Of a stretch of 64,000 nucleotides of DNA, positions 50,350 to 57,739 are shown in pieces. Both the position numbers and the translations under genes were made by a program. Origin of the DNA: Hymenobacter rubripertinctus (GTDB lineage: Bacteria; Bacteroidota; Bacteroidia; Cytophagales; Hymenobacteraceae). How positions within the stretch are numbered: position 1 is the first letter of the stretch; each line of letters opens with the position of its first letter. The stretch is from assembly GCF_003583925.1 (NCBI RefSeq), contig NZ_QYCN01000031.1, forward strand, positions 17,842 to 81,841, given 5' to 3'. A model generated the notes under the pieces. The model had not been told where the DNA came from, did no database searches, and was given only the letters and a program-made list of their open reading frames with translations.

Positions 50350-50542
50350 AGGGAAAGAAGCTAGGGGTTAGGAGCCAGAAAGCAGAAGGAGAGAGTCAGC
50401 AACGGGTAGCTAGTGGTCAGTGGCCGGAATGTAAGCGCCTGAAAGAGCGACGCCGCGCTCAGCGCAAAGCAGGGTTGGCGGAAAGGTCCGCAGGTAACTG
50501 TCTGCTTCGCGGCCGGCACCCCGCCCCTGACTCCTATCTACT

Positions 50543-50550
50543 TCAAAGAT
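50543..50550 (-). promoter_or_regulatory. Candidate -7 box for the DUF1573 gene
   Basis: The minus-strand reading is TATCTTTG, an exact TAnnTTTG match, about 194 bases before the ATG at 50349. The distance makes the assignment tentative. Confidence 0.35.
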
Positions 50551-50591
50551 AACCACAAAAAACGCGCGCGGCTGCATCGGCGGCAAATCCG

Positions 50592-50599
50592 TACTTTTG
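50592..50599 (+). promoter_or_regulatory. Candidate -7 box for the E1 dehydrogenase gene
   Basis: TACTTTTG is an exact TAnnTTTG match, 81 bases before the ATG at 50680. No TTG -33 box was found at standard spacing. Confidence 0.45.
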
Positions 50600-50679
50600 A
50601 GGGCCTGATTACCGGGGCACCGGCTCCCACCCGCCGCGCATCCGGCCTCACCACTCCCACCACCCGCTCGCTCATTCTT

Positions 50680-53103
50680 ATGTTTACCGCCGAAACCGCC
50701 GCCGACGTGCCGACCCGTGTTGCCTCCTTCAGTAAAGAAGATTTTCTCCGTGATTACCGCCTGGGCTGGGAAAGCCGGCAAGCCTCGCTGGCGGGCCGCA
50801 AGGAAGTGTTCATGGGTAAAGCCAAATTCGGCATTTTCGGCGACGGCAAGGAGGTACCCCAGCTGGCCATGGCCCGCGCCTTCCGGGCCGGCGACTGGCG
50901 CGCCGGCTACTACCGCGACCAGACCTTCATGCTGGCCATCGGCGAGCTGACGCTCCAGCAGTATTTCGCCCAGCTTTACGCCCACCCCGACGTGGAGGCC
51001 GAGCCCGCCACCGCCGGCCGCGCCATGAACGGCCACTTCGGTACCCGCCACCTCGACGAAGACGGGCAGTTCACGAACCTGGCCACCAGCAAAAATTCCT
51101 CGGCCGATATTTCGCCCACCGGCGGCCAGATGCCCCGCCTTGTGGGCCTGGCCTACGCTTCCAAGCTCTACCGCCAGAACCCCGAGCTGCACGAGCTGAC
51201 CCAGTTCTCCACCAACGGCAACGAGGTGGCTTTCGGTACCATCGGCAACGCCAGCACCTCGGAGGGCATGTTCTTCGAGGCCATCAACGCGGCCGGCGTC
51301 CTCCAGATTCCGATGCTTGTCAGCGTCTGGGACGACCATTACGGCATTTCGGTACCCGCCGAGTACCAGACGACCAAGCAGAATATCAGCGAAATTCTGA
51401 AGGGCTTCCAGCGCGAAGGCGAAGGCCAGGATGGCTTCGAGATTTACCGGGTGAAGGGCTGGGACTACGCCACCCTGGTGGATACGTATCAGCAGGCCGC
51501 CGAAATCTGCCGCACCCAGCACGTGCCCGTGCTCATTCACGTGCAGGAAGTCACCCAGCCCCAGGGCCACAGCACCTCCGGCTCGCATGAGCGCTACAAA
51601 AGCAAAGACCGCCTGAGCTGGGAAGAGGAGCACGACTGCCTGCGCAAAATGCGCGAGTGGCTGCTCCAGGAGGGTCACGCTTCCGAAGACGAGCTGACGG
51701 CCGTTGAGAATGAAGCCAAAGAAACTGTAAAAGCCGCCCGTACCGCCGCCTGGGCCGCGTTCTTCACCCCCATCAAGCAGGAGCGCGACGAAGTGGTTCA
51801 CCTGCTCAACCAGCTGGTGGCCGAAACCGGCACCGAGAACAAGCTGCACGAGCTGGTAGAGCCCCTGGAGCACAACCCCACGCCCATCCGCGCCGACCTA
51901 GTGCGCACCGTGCGCCGGGCGCTGCGCCAGGTGCGCGGCACCCGCAACCACACCCGCCGCGAGCTGCAAAACTGGCTGGAGCAGGCCCTGGCCGACAATG
52001 CCGACCGCTACAACTCCTACCTGTTCAGCCAGAGCGAGGAAGCCGTTCTCAACATTGAGGAAGTGGGCGTGCAGTTTGCCTCCGACGCGGCCCAGGTGGA
52101 CGGGCGCGAAGTGCTCCAGGCCTGCTTCACGGCCAACTTCGAGCGCGACCCGCGCATTTTTGCCATCGGCGAGGACGTGGGCCGCATCGGCGACGTGAAC
52201 CAGGCTTTTGCCGGCCTCCAGGACAAGTTCGGGGAGCTGCGCGTAACCGATACCGGCATCCGCGAGTGCACCATTATCGGCCAGGGCATCGGGGCCGCCA
52301 TGCGCGGGTTGCGCCCCATCACCGAAATCCAGTACCTCGATTACCTGCTCTACGCCATCCAGATTCTGAGCGACGACGTGGCCTGCCTGCAATACCGCAC
52401 CAAAGGCGGCCAGAAGGCTCCGCTCATTGTGCGCACCCGGGGGCACCGCCTAGAAGGCATCTGGCACTCGGGCTCTCCCATTCAGATGATCCTGGGCGCC
52501 ATCCGCGGCATGCACCTGTGCGTACCGCGCGACATGACCCAGGCGGCCGGTTTTTACAACACGCTGCTGCGCTCCGATGAGCCGGCCATCGTGATTGAAT
52601 GCCTGAACGGCTACCGCCTCAAGGAGAAAATGCCCCAGAACGTGGGCGAGTTCACCCTGCCGCTGGGCCAGCCCGAAACCCTGAAAAAGGGCACCGACCT
52701 GACCATCGTGACCTACGGCTCCATGTGCCGCATTGTGCTGGAGGGTGCCCGCCAGCTGGCCGAAGTGGGGATTGAGGTGGAGGTAATCGATGTGCAGACG
52801 CTGTTGCCTTTCGACGTGGACCACGTGATTGTGGACAGCCTACGGCGCACCAACCGGGTGCTCTTCGCCGATGAGGACGTGCCCGGCGGCGGCACCGCGT
52901 ACATGATGCAGCAGGTGCTGGACGAGCAGCAGGCCTACCGCTTCCTCGACTCGCAGCCCCGCTGCCTCGCCGCCCAGGCCCACCGCCCGCCCTACGGCTC
53001 CGACGGCGACTACTTCAGCAAGCCCAACGTGGAGGACGTGTTCGATGCCGTCTACGAAATCATGCAGGAAGCCGACCCAAAGCGCTTTCCGGCCATTTAC
53101 TAG
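50680..53103 (+). CDS. Fused E1 alpha-beta 2-oxoacid dehydrogenase component
   Basis: This 807-residue protein unites both E1 subunits of a thiamine-diphosphate-dependent 2-oxoacid dehydrogenase, probably of the branched-chain or related type. The alpha half (about residues 1-440) includes MNGHFGTRHL, the ThDP region FGTIGNASTSEGMFFEAIN and YGISVPAEYQT with SHERYKSKDR. The beta half (about 480-807) starts with GREVLQACFTANFERDPRIFAIGEDVG and has the Glu-containing GIRECTIIGQGIGAAMRGLRPITEIQ and RTRGHRLEGIWHSGSP. E1 hands acyl groups to an E2 lipoyl enzyme not in this window. The fused form is typical for Bacteroidota. It is monocistronic with a terminator. Confidence 0.9.
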   Translation: MFTAETAADVPTRVASFSKEDFLRDYRLGWESRQASLAGRKEVFMGKAKFGIFGDGKEVPQLAMARAFRAGDWRAGYYRDQTFMLAIGELTLQQYFAQLYAHPDVEAEPATAGRAMNGHFGTRHLDEDGQFTNLATSKNSSADISPTGGQMPRLVGLAYASKLYRQNPELHELTQFSTNGNEVAFGTIGNASTSEGMFFEAINAAGVLQIPMLVSVWDDHYGISVPAEYQTTKQNISEILKGFQREGEGQDGFEIYRVKGWDYATLVDTYQQAAEICRTQHVPVLIHVQEVTQPQGHSTSGSHERYKSKDRLSWEEEHDCLRKMREWLLQEGHASEDELTAVENEAKETVKAARTAAWAAFFTPIKQERDEVVHLLNQLVAETGTENKLHELVEPLEHNPTPIRADLVRTVRRALRQVRGTRNHTRRELQNWLEQALADNADRYNSYLFSQSEEAVLNIEEVGVQFASDAAQVDGREVLQACFTANFERDPRIFAIGEDVGRIGDVNQAFAGLQDKFGELRVTDTGIRECTIIGQGIGAAMRGLRPITEIQYLDYLLYAIQILSDDVACLQYRTKGGQKAPLIVRTRGHRLEGIWHSGSPIQMILGAIRGMHLCVPRDMTQAAGFYNTLLRSDEPAIVIECLNGYRLKEKMPQNVGEFTLPLGQPETLKKGTDLTIVTYGSMCRIVLEGARQLAEVGIEVEVIDVQTLLPFDVDHVIVDSLRRTNRVLFADEDVPGGGTAYMMQQVLDEQQAYRFLDSQPRCLAAQAHRPPYGSDGDYFSKPNVEDVFDAVYEIMQEADPKRFPAIY

Positions 53104-53126
53104 GGTTCCGCTGCACCACCCGCGCA

Positions 53127-53166
53127 AAGGCCGGGCCGCTCACCTTACGGAGCGGCCCGGCCTTGT
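53127..53166. terminator. Bidirectional terminator after the E1 gene
   Basis: AAGGCCGGGCCGCT (53127-53140) pairs with AGCGGCCCGGCCTT (53151-53164) around CACCTTACGG, followed by TGTTG. It is shared with the convergent lipoprotein gene. Confidence 0.8.
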
Positions 53167-53189
53167 GTTGAGCAGGTGTCTGGCCGGGT

Positions 53190-53753
53190 CTACTGAAGGG
53201 TAATGGGCGAGGTCACGATTTCGTTGCTCTCGTTCAGGGTCCGGTCCTTGATTTTGACTTTGAACCGCACGACGGAACCTTTGGGTACCGTCTGGAAGGG
53301 GGTAATAATGGGCGTGGTAATAGGAATGTCCAACGTAATGTCGCCCCGCAGCGGGGCTTTCCGGTCGCCTTGTTCGGCAGGGGGCAGATACGGAAACTGG
53401 CCACTGTAGCCCGGTAAAGCAGGAGTAGCAGTAAAATCGGTGAACGTATTATTGCTGTTGAGCACCTGCATGATACAGATGAAGTTATAGCTGTTTGGAT
53501 TTAGTGGGTCATTCTTACCCGCGTCCACTTCCTCCTTGTTCATGCCTAGGTTTCCGTCGCCATCTTTGTAATTGATAGAAACGCCCACGTTGTTATATTC
53601 CTGCTGCAAGGCATCGAGCTTAATCTCCTGCGTAATGCTCCTGAACTCGATTTGCGGAGTATCCGGGTAATCAGGCGGCGAGATGCAGGAAACAGCGCCC
53701 AGACTCGTGAAAGCCAGCAGGACAGCCAGGCGAAGCGTAGGAAATGTTGGCAT
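53190..53753 (-). CDS. Conserved lipoprotein of unknown function
   Basis: This 187-residue exported protein has a lipoprotein signal ending in GAVSC (Cys about residue 23). The mature part includes YKDGDGNLGM near residues 62-71, which resembles short Asp/Gly-rich metal-binding or loop motifs of Bacteroidota lipoproteins, plus beta-strand-like segments (KGSVVRFKVKIKDRTLNESNEI). It has no recognised domain. It is convergent with the E1 gene and divergent from the LuxE-like gene, with about 115 bases of intergenic DNA upstream. Function unknown. Confidence 0.75.
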   Translation of the reverse strand: MPTFPTLRLAVLLAFTSLGAVSCISPPDYPDTPQIEFRSITQEIKLDALQQEYNNVGVSINYKDGDGNLGMNKEEVDAGKNDPLNPNSYNFICIMQVLNSNNTFTDFTATPALPGYSGQFPYLPPAEQGDRKAPLRGDITLDIPITTPIITPFQTVPKGSVVRFKVKIKDRTLNESNEIVTSPITLQ

Positions 53754-53869
53754 ATTGAAATAGAAAAAATCGGCGGAAGCAGCCCCCGGCGAGGGGGAAG
53801 GTACAACATCTGCACGAACGAACCACGGCCCGCCTTGTTACTGCTTTTCGCTAACCCCAACCTTCCCGA

Positions 53870-54871
53870 ATGAGTTTCCGCGACGCGTATCTGCCCCGGT
53901 TGCCGCACCTGACCGCCGCTATGGCCCCGGCGGCCGCCCTGGCCCTGTTCCGTTACCAGGCCGCCCACTGCGCGCCCTACGCGGCCTACCTGGCCGCCCT
54001 GGGCCGGCGGGCCGAGGCGGTGGCAGGAATGGAGGATATTCCGTTTCTGCCCATCGAGTTTTTTAAAACCCACGCCGTGCGCACGGCGGCCGCCCACTGG
54101 GAGCCCCAGGAAACGTTCCTGAGCAGCGGCACCACCCAGCAGCAGCGCAGCCACCACTACGTGCGCGAGCCGCAGCTTTACCGCCGGCACGCCCAACGCA
54201 TTTTCGAGCACTCCTACGGCCCGCTCAGCGGCTGGACGGTGCTGGCTCTGCTGCCTTCCTATCTGGAGCAGGGTGGCTCCTCGCTGGTGGCGATGGTGGA
54301 GCACTTCGCCCGCGAATCGGGGCAGCGGCAGCCGGCGTTTTTCCTGCACGACCACGCCGCGCTGCTCGCCGCCCTGGCCGCCGCCAAGCAGGAGCCCGGC
54401 CGCAAGGTGCTGCTGATCGGGGTGAGCTATGCCCTGCTCGATTTCGCCGCCGCCCACGCCGGCCGGCCCGAGCTGCTGGGCCTCACGGTGCTGGAAACGG
54501 GCGGTATGAAGGGCCGCCGCCGCGAAATGATCCGGGAGGAGCTGCACACGGAGCTGCAACGCGCCTTCGGGCCGGCCGGTATCCACTCCGAGTATGGCAT
54601 GACGGAAATGCTGGGCCAGGCCTACAGCTTCGGCGACGGCCGCTTTCACGCCCCGCCCCAGCTGCAAATCCTGCTCCGCGACCCGTCCGACCCGTTCTCC
54701 GCCTCCCTCACCCGCACTGCCGGCGCCCTCAACGTCATCGACCTGGCCAACATCGACAGCTGCGCCTTCCTCGAAACCAAAGACCTGGCCCGCCGCCACC
54801 CTGACGGCTCCTTCGAGGTCCTCGGCCGCCTCGACAATTCCGACGTGCGCGGCTGCAATCAGATGGTGTAA
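53870..54871 (+). CDS. LuxE-like acyl-protein synthetase
   Basis: This 333-residue protein resembles LuxE/PaaK-type adenylate-forming enzymes, which activate fatty acids or aromatic acids with ATP. EDIPFLPIEFFKTHAVRT and the Ser/Thr-Gly-rich loop ETFLSSGTTQQQRS (about residues 81-94) are the family marks, as are HSEYGMTEMLGQAYS and the late DLANIDSCAFLETKDL. It lacks the luxCD partners, so it does not make a bioluminescence substrate; in Bacteroidota such genes may act on cell-wall or polysaccharide building blocks, but this is inference. It is monocistronic, followed by a short palindrome and the NtrC-like gene on the other strand. Confidence 0.82.
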   Translation: MSFRDAYLPRLPHLTAAMAPAAALALFRYQAAHCAPYAAYLAALGRRAEAVAGMEDIPFLPIEFFKTHAVRTAAAHWEPQETFLSSGTTQQQRSHHYVREPQLYRRHAQRIFEHSYGPLSGWTVLALLPSYLEQGGSSLVAMVEHFARESGQRQPAFFLHDHAALLAALAAAKQEPGRKVLLIGVSYALLDFAAAHAGRPELLGLTVLETGGMKGRRREMIREELHTELQRAFGPAGIHSEYGMTEMLGQAYSFGDGRFHAPPQLQILLRDPSDPFSASLTRTAGALNVIDLANIDSCAFLETKDLARRHPDGSFEVLGRLDNSDVRGCNQMV

Positions 54872-54875
54872 TTTC

Positions 54876-54952
54876 AGTTGCCAGTGTCCAGTTGTCAGTT
54901 ACTGGTTGTCAGGCATTTAATTGAACTACCTGACAACTAGCAACTGACAACT
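54876..54952. repeat. GTTGTCAG/CTGACAAC inverted repeat
   Basis: The left part 54876-54913 (CAGTTGCCAGTG, CAGTTGTCAGTT, GGTTGTCAGG) and the right part 54929-54952 (CCTGACAACT, GCAACTGACAACT) are reverse complements. The words resemble the AGCTAAC family in style but not in sequence. It lies between the convergent LuxE-like and NtrC-like stops. Confidence 0.75.
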
Positions 54953-54958
54953 AAAAAC

Positions 54959-56137
54959 TTACTTCCCCGCAAACGCTTTGGCGTCGGCCTCGGTGATGGT
55001 GGCGTCGCTCATAATCACGAGGCGCTCGACCACGTTGCGCAGCTCGCGGATGTTGCCGCGCCAATCCAACGCCTGGAGGTAGGCGAGGGCCTTGTCGTCG
55101 ATTTTCTTGGGCTTGTTGCCGTAGTCGTCGGCAATGTCTTTGAGGAACTTGTCGATGAGCAGGGGCACGTCGTCGCGGCGCTCGTTGAGCGACGGGACCG
55201 GGATGAGGATGACGGAGAGGCGGTGGTAGAGGTCTTCGCGGAAGTTTTTGTCGGCAATTTCCTGGAGCAGGTCCTTGTTGGTGGCCGCCAGCACGCGCAC
55301 GTTCACCGAAATTTCCTTCTCGCCCCCCACCCGGGTAATTTTGTTTTCCTGGAGGGCGCGCAACACTTTGGCCTGGGCCGAAAGGCTCATGTCGCCGATT
55401 TCGTCCAGGAACAGCGTCCCGCCATCGGCCTGCTCGAACTTGCCGATGCGCTGCTTGATGGCCGACGTGAACGAGCCTTTCTCGTGGCCGAACAGCTCCG
55501 ACTCGATCAGCTCCGACGGGATGGCGGCGCAGTTCACTTCCACCATGGGGCCACCGCTGCGCTGGCTGAGCTCGTGCAGCTGCCGGGCTACCATCTCCTT
55601 ACCCGCGCCGTTGGGACCGGTTATCAGCACCCGGGCATCGGTGGGGGCCACCTTCTCGATGGCCTTGCGCACGCCCTGCAACCCGGCCGAGTCGCCAATC
55701 ATTTCCGAGCCCTTGGCCAGCTTCTTCTTGAGCGTTTTGTTCTCCGAGCTGAGCTTGGTGGTTTCGGTGGCCAGCTGCACGTGGTCGAGGGCGTTGCGCA
55801 CCGTCACGAGCAGGCGGTTGAGGTCCGGTGGTTTCTGGATGAAATCGTAGGCGCCCTTCTTGGTGGCTTCCACGGCCATTTCCACGTTGCCGTGGGCCGA
55901 CACCATGATGAAGGTGGAGTGGGGGGCCAGAATGCGGGCGCGTTCCAGCACTTCGAGGCCGTCCATTTTGGGCATTTTCACGTCGCAGAGCACCACGTCG
56001 TACTTTTCCTGAATCAGCATGTCGAGCCCCGTGGGGCCGTCCTCGGCCTGGTCGACCGTATAGTTTTCGTATTCGAGAATTTCCTTGAGCGTATGCCGGA
56101 TGGCCTTCTCGTCGTCGATAATCAGTAAACGGGGCAT
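54959..56137 (-). CDS. NtrC-type sigma-54 activator without a DNA-binding domain
   Basis: This 392-residue protein has a receiver domain (residues 1-120, with IIDDEKAI and the phospho-Asp in VVLCDVKMP near 53) and an AAA+ sigma-54 interaction domain (about 140-370). Walker A is TGPNGAGKEM, Walker B is GGTLFLDEIGDM, and the sensor region includes VLAATNKDLL. The loop that contacts sigma-54 in other members reads GSFTSA instead of GAFTGA. The protein ends shortly after the AAA+ lid (AKAFAGK) with no helix-turn-helix of the Fis type, so it cannot bind DNA by the usual route. Similar proteins are common in Bacteroidota. It could activate sigma-54 promoters from solution or act indirectly. It is monocistronic, beside an AGCTAAC palindrome. 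Confidence 0.85.
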   Translation of the reverse strand: MPRLLIIDDEKAIRHTLKEILEYENYTVDQAEDGPTGLDMLIQEKYDVVLCDVKMPKMDGLEVLERARILAPHSTFIMVSAHGNVEMAVEATKKGAYDFIQKPPDLNRLLVTVRNALDHVQLATETTKLSSENKTLKKKLAKGSEMIGDSAGLQGVRKAIEKVAPTDARVLITGPNGAGKEMVARQLHELSQRSGGPMVEVNCAAIPSELIESELFGHEKGSFTSAIKQRIGKFEQADGGTLFLDEIGDMSLSAQAKVLRALQENKITRVGGEKEISVNVRVLAATNKDLLQEIADKNFREDLYHRLSVILIPVPSLNERRDDVPLLIDKFLKDIADDYGNKPKKIDDKALAYLQALDWRGNIRELRNVVERLVIMSDATITEADAKAFAGK

Positions 56138-56143
56138 GTTATT

Positions 56144-56256
56144 TAGCTTTTAGCTAACAGCTAGTAGCTGTTAGCTTTCGTTGAGTAGAAAATGATGGAT
56201 GAAAGATAGGGCCTTAAAACGGAAGCTGTCAGCTAACAGCTATACGCTAACAGCTG
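56144..56256. repeat. AGCTAAC-family palindrome upstream of the NtrC-like gene
   Basis: The element carries TTTAGCTAACAGCTAG, GTAGCTGTTAGC, CTGTCAGCTAACAGC and GCTAACAGCTGG and folds into a hairpin of about 110 bases. It fills the space between the ATG of the NtrC-like gene and the terminator of the RNase P RNA gene, so it lies within the promoter region of the regulator. Other copies: 10161-10290, 16074-16186, 56566-56646. Confidence 0.85.
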
Positions 56257-56267
56257 GGTATAAACAC

Positions 56268-56300
56268 CAAAAAGCCGCCGCAGCTGGTGCTACGGCGGCC
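56268..56300 (-). terminator. Terminator of the RNase P RNA gene
   Basis: On the minus strand GCCGCCGTAGC pairs with GCTGCGGCGGC around ACCA, all 11 pairs (one G-U), followed by TTTTT. It begins 13 bases beyond the P1 helix of the RNA. Confidence 0.9.
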
Positions 56301-56312
56301 CTTTCAGGTGGC

Positions 56313-56798
56313 GTGATGAGTCTGTAAGCCGGGTTTTGTCCGCCTGCCCGAAAGCAAGTGGCCCCACCATTTATCTAGGCCAGTCGTTGCCGAAAGGCTC
56401 CATCAACCTACCCGCCAGCGCCGGACGAGCCGCCCGGTGCCAGCCCCTGGAAGCGGGGCCGACGTGCTGGCTTATTTGGTCTTTCAACCCCTGAGGTTTA
56501 CCCAGCCGACTGGTCACCCAGCCGCTGGTGCGCTCTTACCGCACCTTTTCACCCTTACCTTTTTCTGAGCTGTTAGCTACTAGCTGAGAGCTGTCAGCTT
56601 TTCGTTCAACGAAGGCTACCAGCTAATAGCTTTCAGCTAACAGCTTAAAAAGAGGCGGTTATTTTCTGTGGCACTGGCTGTCCTGGTTCGCATTATGCTC
56701 GCCAGTCCTTCCCGTTAGGAAGCAGGGTGCTCTGTGTTGCCCGGACTTTCCTCGTCGCGGTTCTTGCGTTCCGCGCCGCGGTGGGGCGACCCATCACG
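56313..56798 (-). ncRNA. rnpB: RNase P RNA, class A, with an extra hairpin in the P12 region
   Basis: This is the catalytic RNA of RNase P, which removes 5' leaders from tRNA precursors. The conserved blocks are present on the minus strand: GAGGAAAGTCCGGGC near the 5' end, AGTGCCACAGAAA and ACCGCC in the P10-P11 area, AGGTAAGGGTGAAA, GGTGCGGTAAGAGCGCACC, and the 3' part with ACAAAACCCGGCTTA. P1 is formed by GTGATGGGTC at the 5' end and GACTCATCAC at the 3' end, perfectly complementary with one G-U pair, which fixes the ends. A TACCTTTA box lies at 56810-56803 and a terminator follows. The region expected to form P12 contains an extra hairpin of about 80 bases from the AGCTAAC palindrome family. 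The remaining helices appear intact, so the RNA is likely functional. Confidence 0.93.
56566..56646. repeat. AGCTAAC-family palindrome inside the RNase P RNA
   Basis: Read on the plus strand the element is TGAGCTGTTAGC, AGCTGTCAGC and, after a short loop around TTCGTTCAACGAA, CCAGCTAATAGC and CAGCTAACAGCT. It folds as a long hairpin within the P12 position of the RNA, between GAGGCGGTT and AGGTAAGGG of the RNA on opposite sides. Confidence 0.85.
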
Positions 56799-56802
56799 GG
56801 GG

Positions 56803-56810
56803 TAAAGGTA
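56803..56810 (-). promoter_or_regulatory. Promoter box of rnpB
   Basis: TACCTTTA on the minus strand differs from TAnnTTTG only at the last base and is placed 5 bases before the first base of the P1 helix. That spacing puts the predicted transcription start at the 5' end of the RNA. Confidence 0.6.
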
Positions 56811-56889
56811 GGGGAATTGTTCGAACGATACTGCCCCTGGGGACGAGATATCGGTAGCAAGCAGCCGCGTATTCCGTGTAAAATCCCCA

Positions 56890-57038
56890 GCGGGGCGGCA
56901 TATTGGCAGAAGCTGATGGCGAACAGATCGTGAAAGTCCCAGCGGGGCGACACCATCTGCTCCACGACTGGTGTCGCCCCGCCGGGGCTTTTGGTTCTTT
57001 GGATCTGGTCTGCTACCAAGATGCCGCCCTGCTGGGGC
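56890..57038. repeat. Nested palindrome on the left of the transposase gene
   Basis: The outer arms (CCCCAGCGGGGCGGCAT... at 56890-56914 and complement at 57011-57038) enclose an inner palindrome with CCAGCGGGGCGACACCA and its complement around TCTGCTCCACGAC. The structure and words match the element at 57562-57718 almost exactly. Confidence 0.88.
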
Positions 57039-57039
57039 T

Positions 57040-57095
57040 ACGTTTTTACTGCGCCGGATTGATGAGCGGCTCCTCATCCGGCGCAGTAAAAACGT
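57040..57095. terminator. Perfect 20-base-pair hairpin at the transposase 3' end
   Basis: Arms ACGTTTTTACTGCGCCGGAT (57040-57059) and complement (57076-57095) enclose a 16-base loop. The TGA stop of the transposase (57048-57046) lies in the left arm. It resembles a terminator with T-rich ends on both strands. Confidence 0.7.
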
Positions 57096-57534
57096 AGGCT
57101 GCGTTGTAGGCTATGCCGAAGCTATCCAGTAGCGAAAGGTATTCTTCTTTGAACGTGCGCGTGGCATGGTGTTCCTGCTGCCGCTCGATATAGCTGATGA
57201 CAGCAGATAGTTGGGACGCACCGTATGAGAAGGCTCCGAACCCTTCCTGCCAACTGAATTTTCCCATCAGCCAGCCTTGTTCATTAATGAATTTGGAAGA
57301 ACTGGCCTTCACCTCCCGCATGAGGTCGGAAAGGGCCTTCTCTGGCCGAAACCCGATGAGCAGGTGAACGTGGTCGGGCATCCCATTAGTGGCGAGAAGT
57401 TTTTGCCCTTGCTGCGTGACAATACCTGTAATGTAGCGGTAAAGCATAGCAGCGTGTTCTGTCGGAATCAGACACAGGCGGCCCTTAACCGCAACCACCA
57501 TGTGCAAGTGAATTTGAGTATAGGTGTTGGCCAT
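57046..57534 (-). CDS. IS200/IS605-type Y1 HUH transposase (RAYT-like)
   Basis: This 162-residue protein is a small single-strand DNA transposase. MPDHVHLLI (residues about 57-65) contains the HxH metal-binding pair of the HUH family, and the helix VISYIERQQEHHATR (about 110-124) carries the catalytic Tyr. It has the N-terminal start MANTYTQIHLHM and the length of TnpA of IS200. The flanks are palindromic and nearly identical on both sides, which is the arrangement of REP-associated tyrosine transposases (RAYTs). Starts at ATG 57534; the longer frame from 57612 enters the right palindrome. No TnpB accompanies it. It is intact with no frameshift, so mobility of the palindromes by this protein is plausible but untested. 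Confidence 0.88.
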   Translation of the reverse strand: MANTYTQIHLHMVVAVKGRLCLIPTEHAAMLYRYITGIVTQQGQKLLATNGMPDHVHLLIGFRPEKALSDLMREVKASSSKFINEQGWLMGKFSWQEGFGAFSYGASQLSAVISYIERQQEHHATRTFKEEYLSLLDSFGIAYNAAYVFTAPDEEPLINPAQ

Positions 57535-57561
57535 ACTACGCAGATAAAATGCGTAAAAAAA

Positions 57562-57718
57562 AGCCCCGAAGGGGCGACATATCGGTAGAAAAAGATGCGC
57601 TATTTCGTTCAAAAGCCCCAGCGGGGCGACACCATCTGTTCAACGACTGGTGTCGCCCCGCTGGGGCTTTTGGTCTTTTTCTAGCTATTCTGCTACCGAT
57701 ATGCCGCCCCTCCGGGGC
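57562..57718. repeat. Nested palindrome on the right of the transposase gene
   Basis: The outer arms at 57562-57589 (GCCCCGAAGGGGCGACATATC and on) pair with those at 57690-57718. The inner hairpin (57620-57668) reads CCCCAGCGGGGCGACACCA and its complement around TCTGTTCAACGAC. The loop word ACCATCTG(C/T)TC(C/A)ACGACTGGT is shared with the left element. Confidence 0.88.
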
Positions 57719-57739
57719 TATGTGCGAAACGTTGTACGT

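Larger units (their letters stand above)
50350..50679. other. Divergent promoter region between DUF1573 and E1 genes
   Basis: This 330-base region has no gene I can support; a long minus-strand frame there runs through the E1 gene and is a shadow. Two -7 boxes on opposite strands lie 42 bases apart (50543-50550 minus and 50592-50599 plus), fitting divergent transcription. Confidence 0.5.

Noticed and set aside
50410..51873. Minus-strand frame of 487 codons opposite the E1 gene
   Set aside because: It lies mostly over the ThDP-binding motifs of the E1 protein on the plus strand and itself has no known domain.
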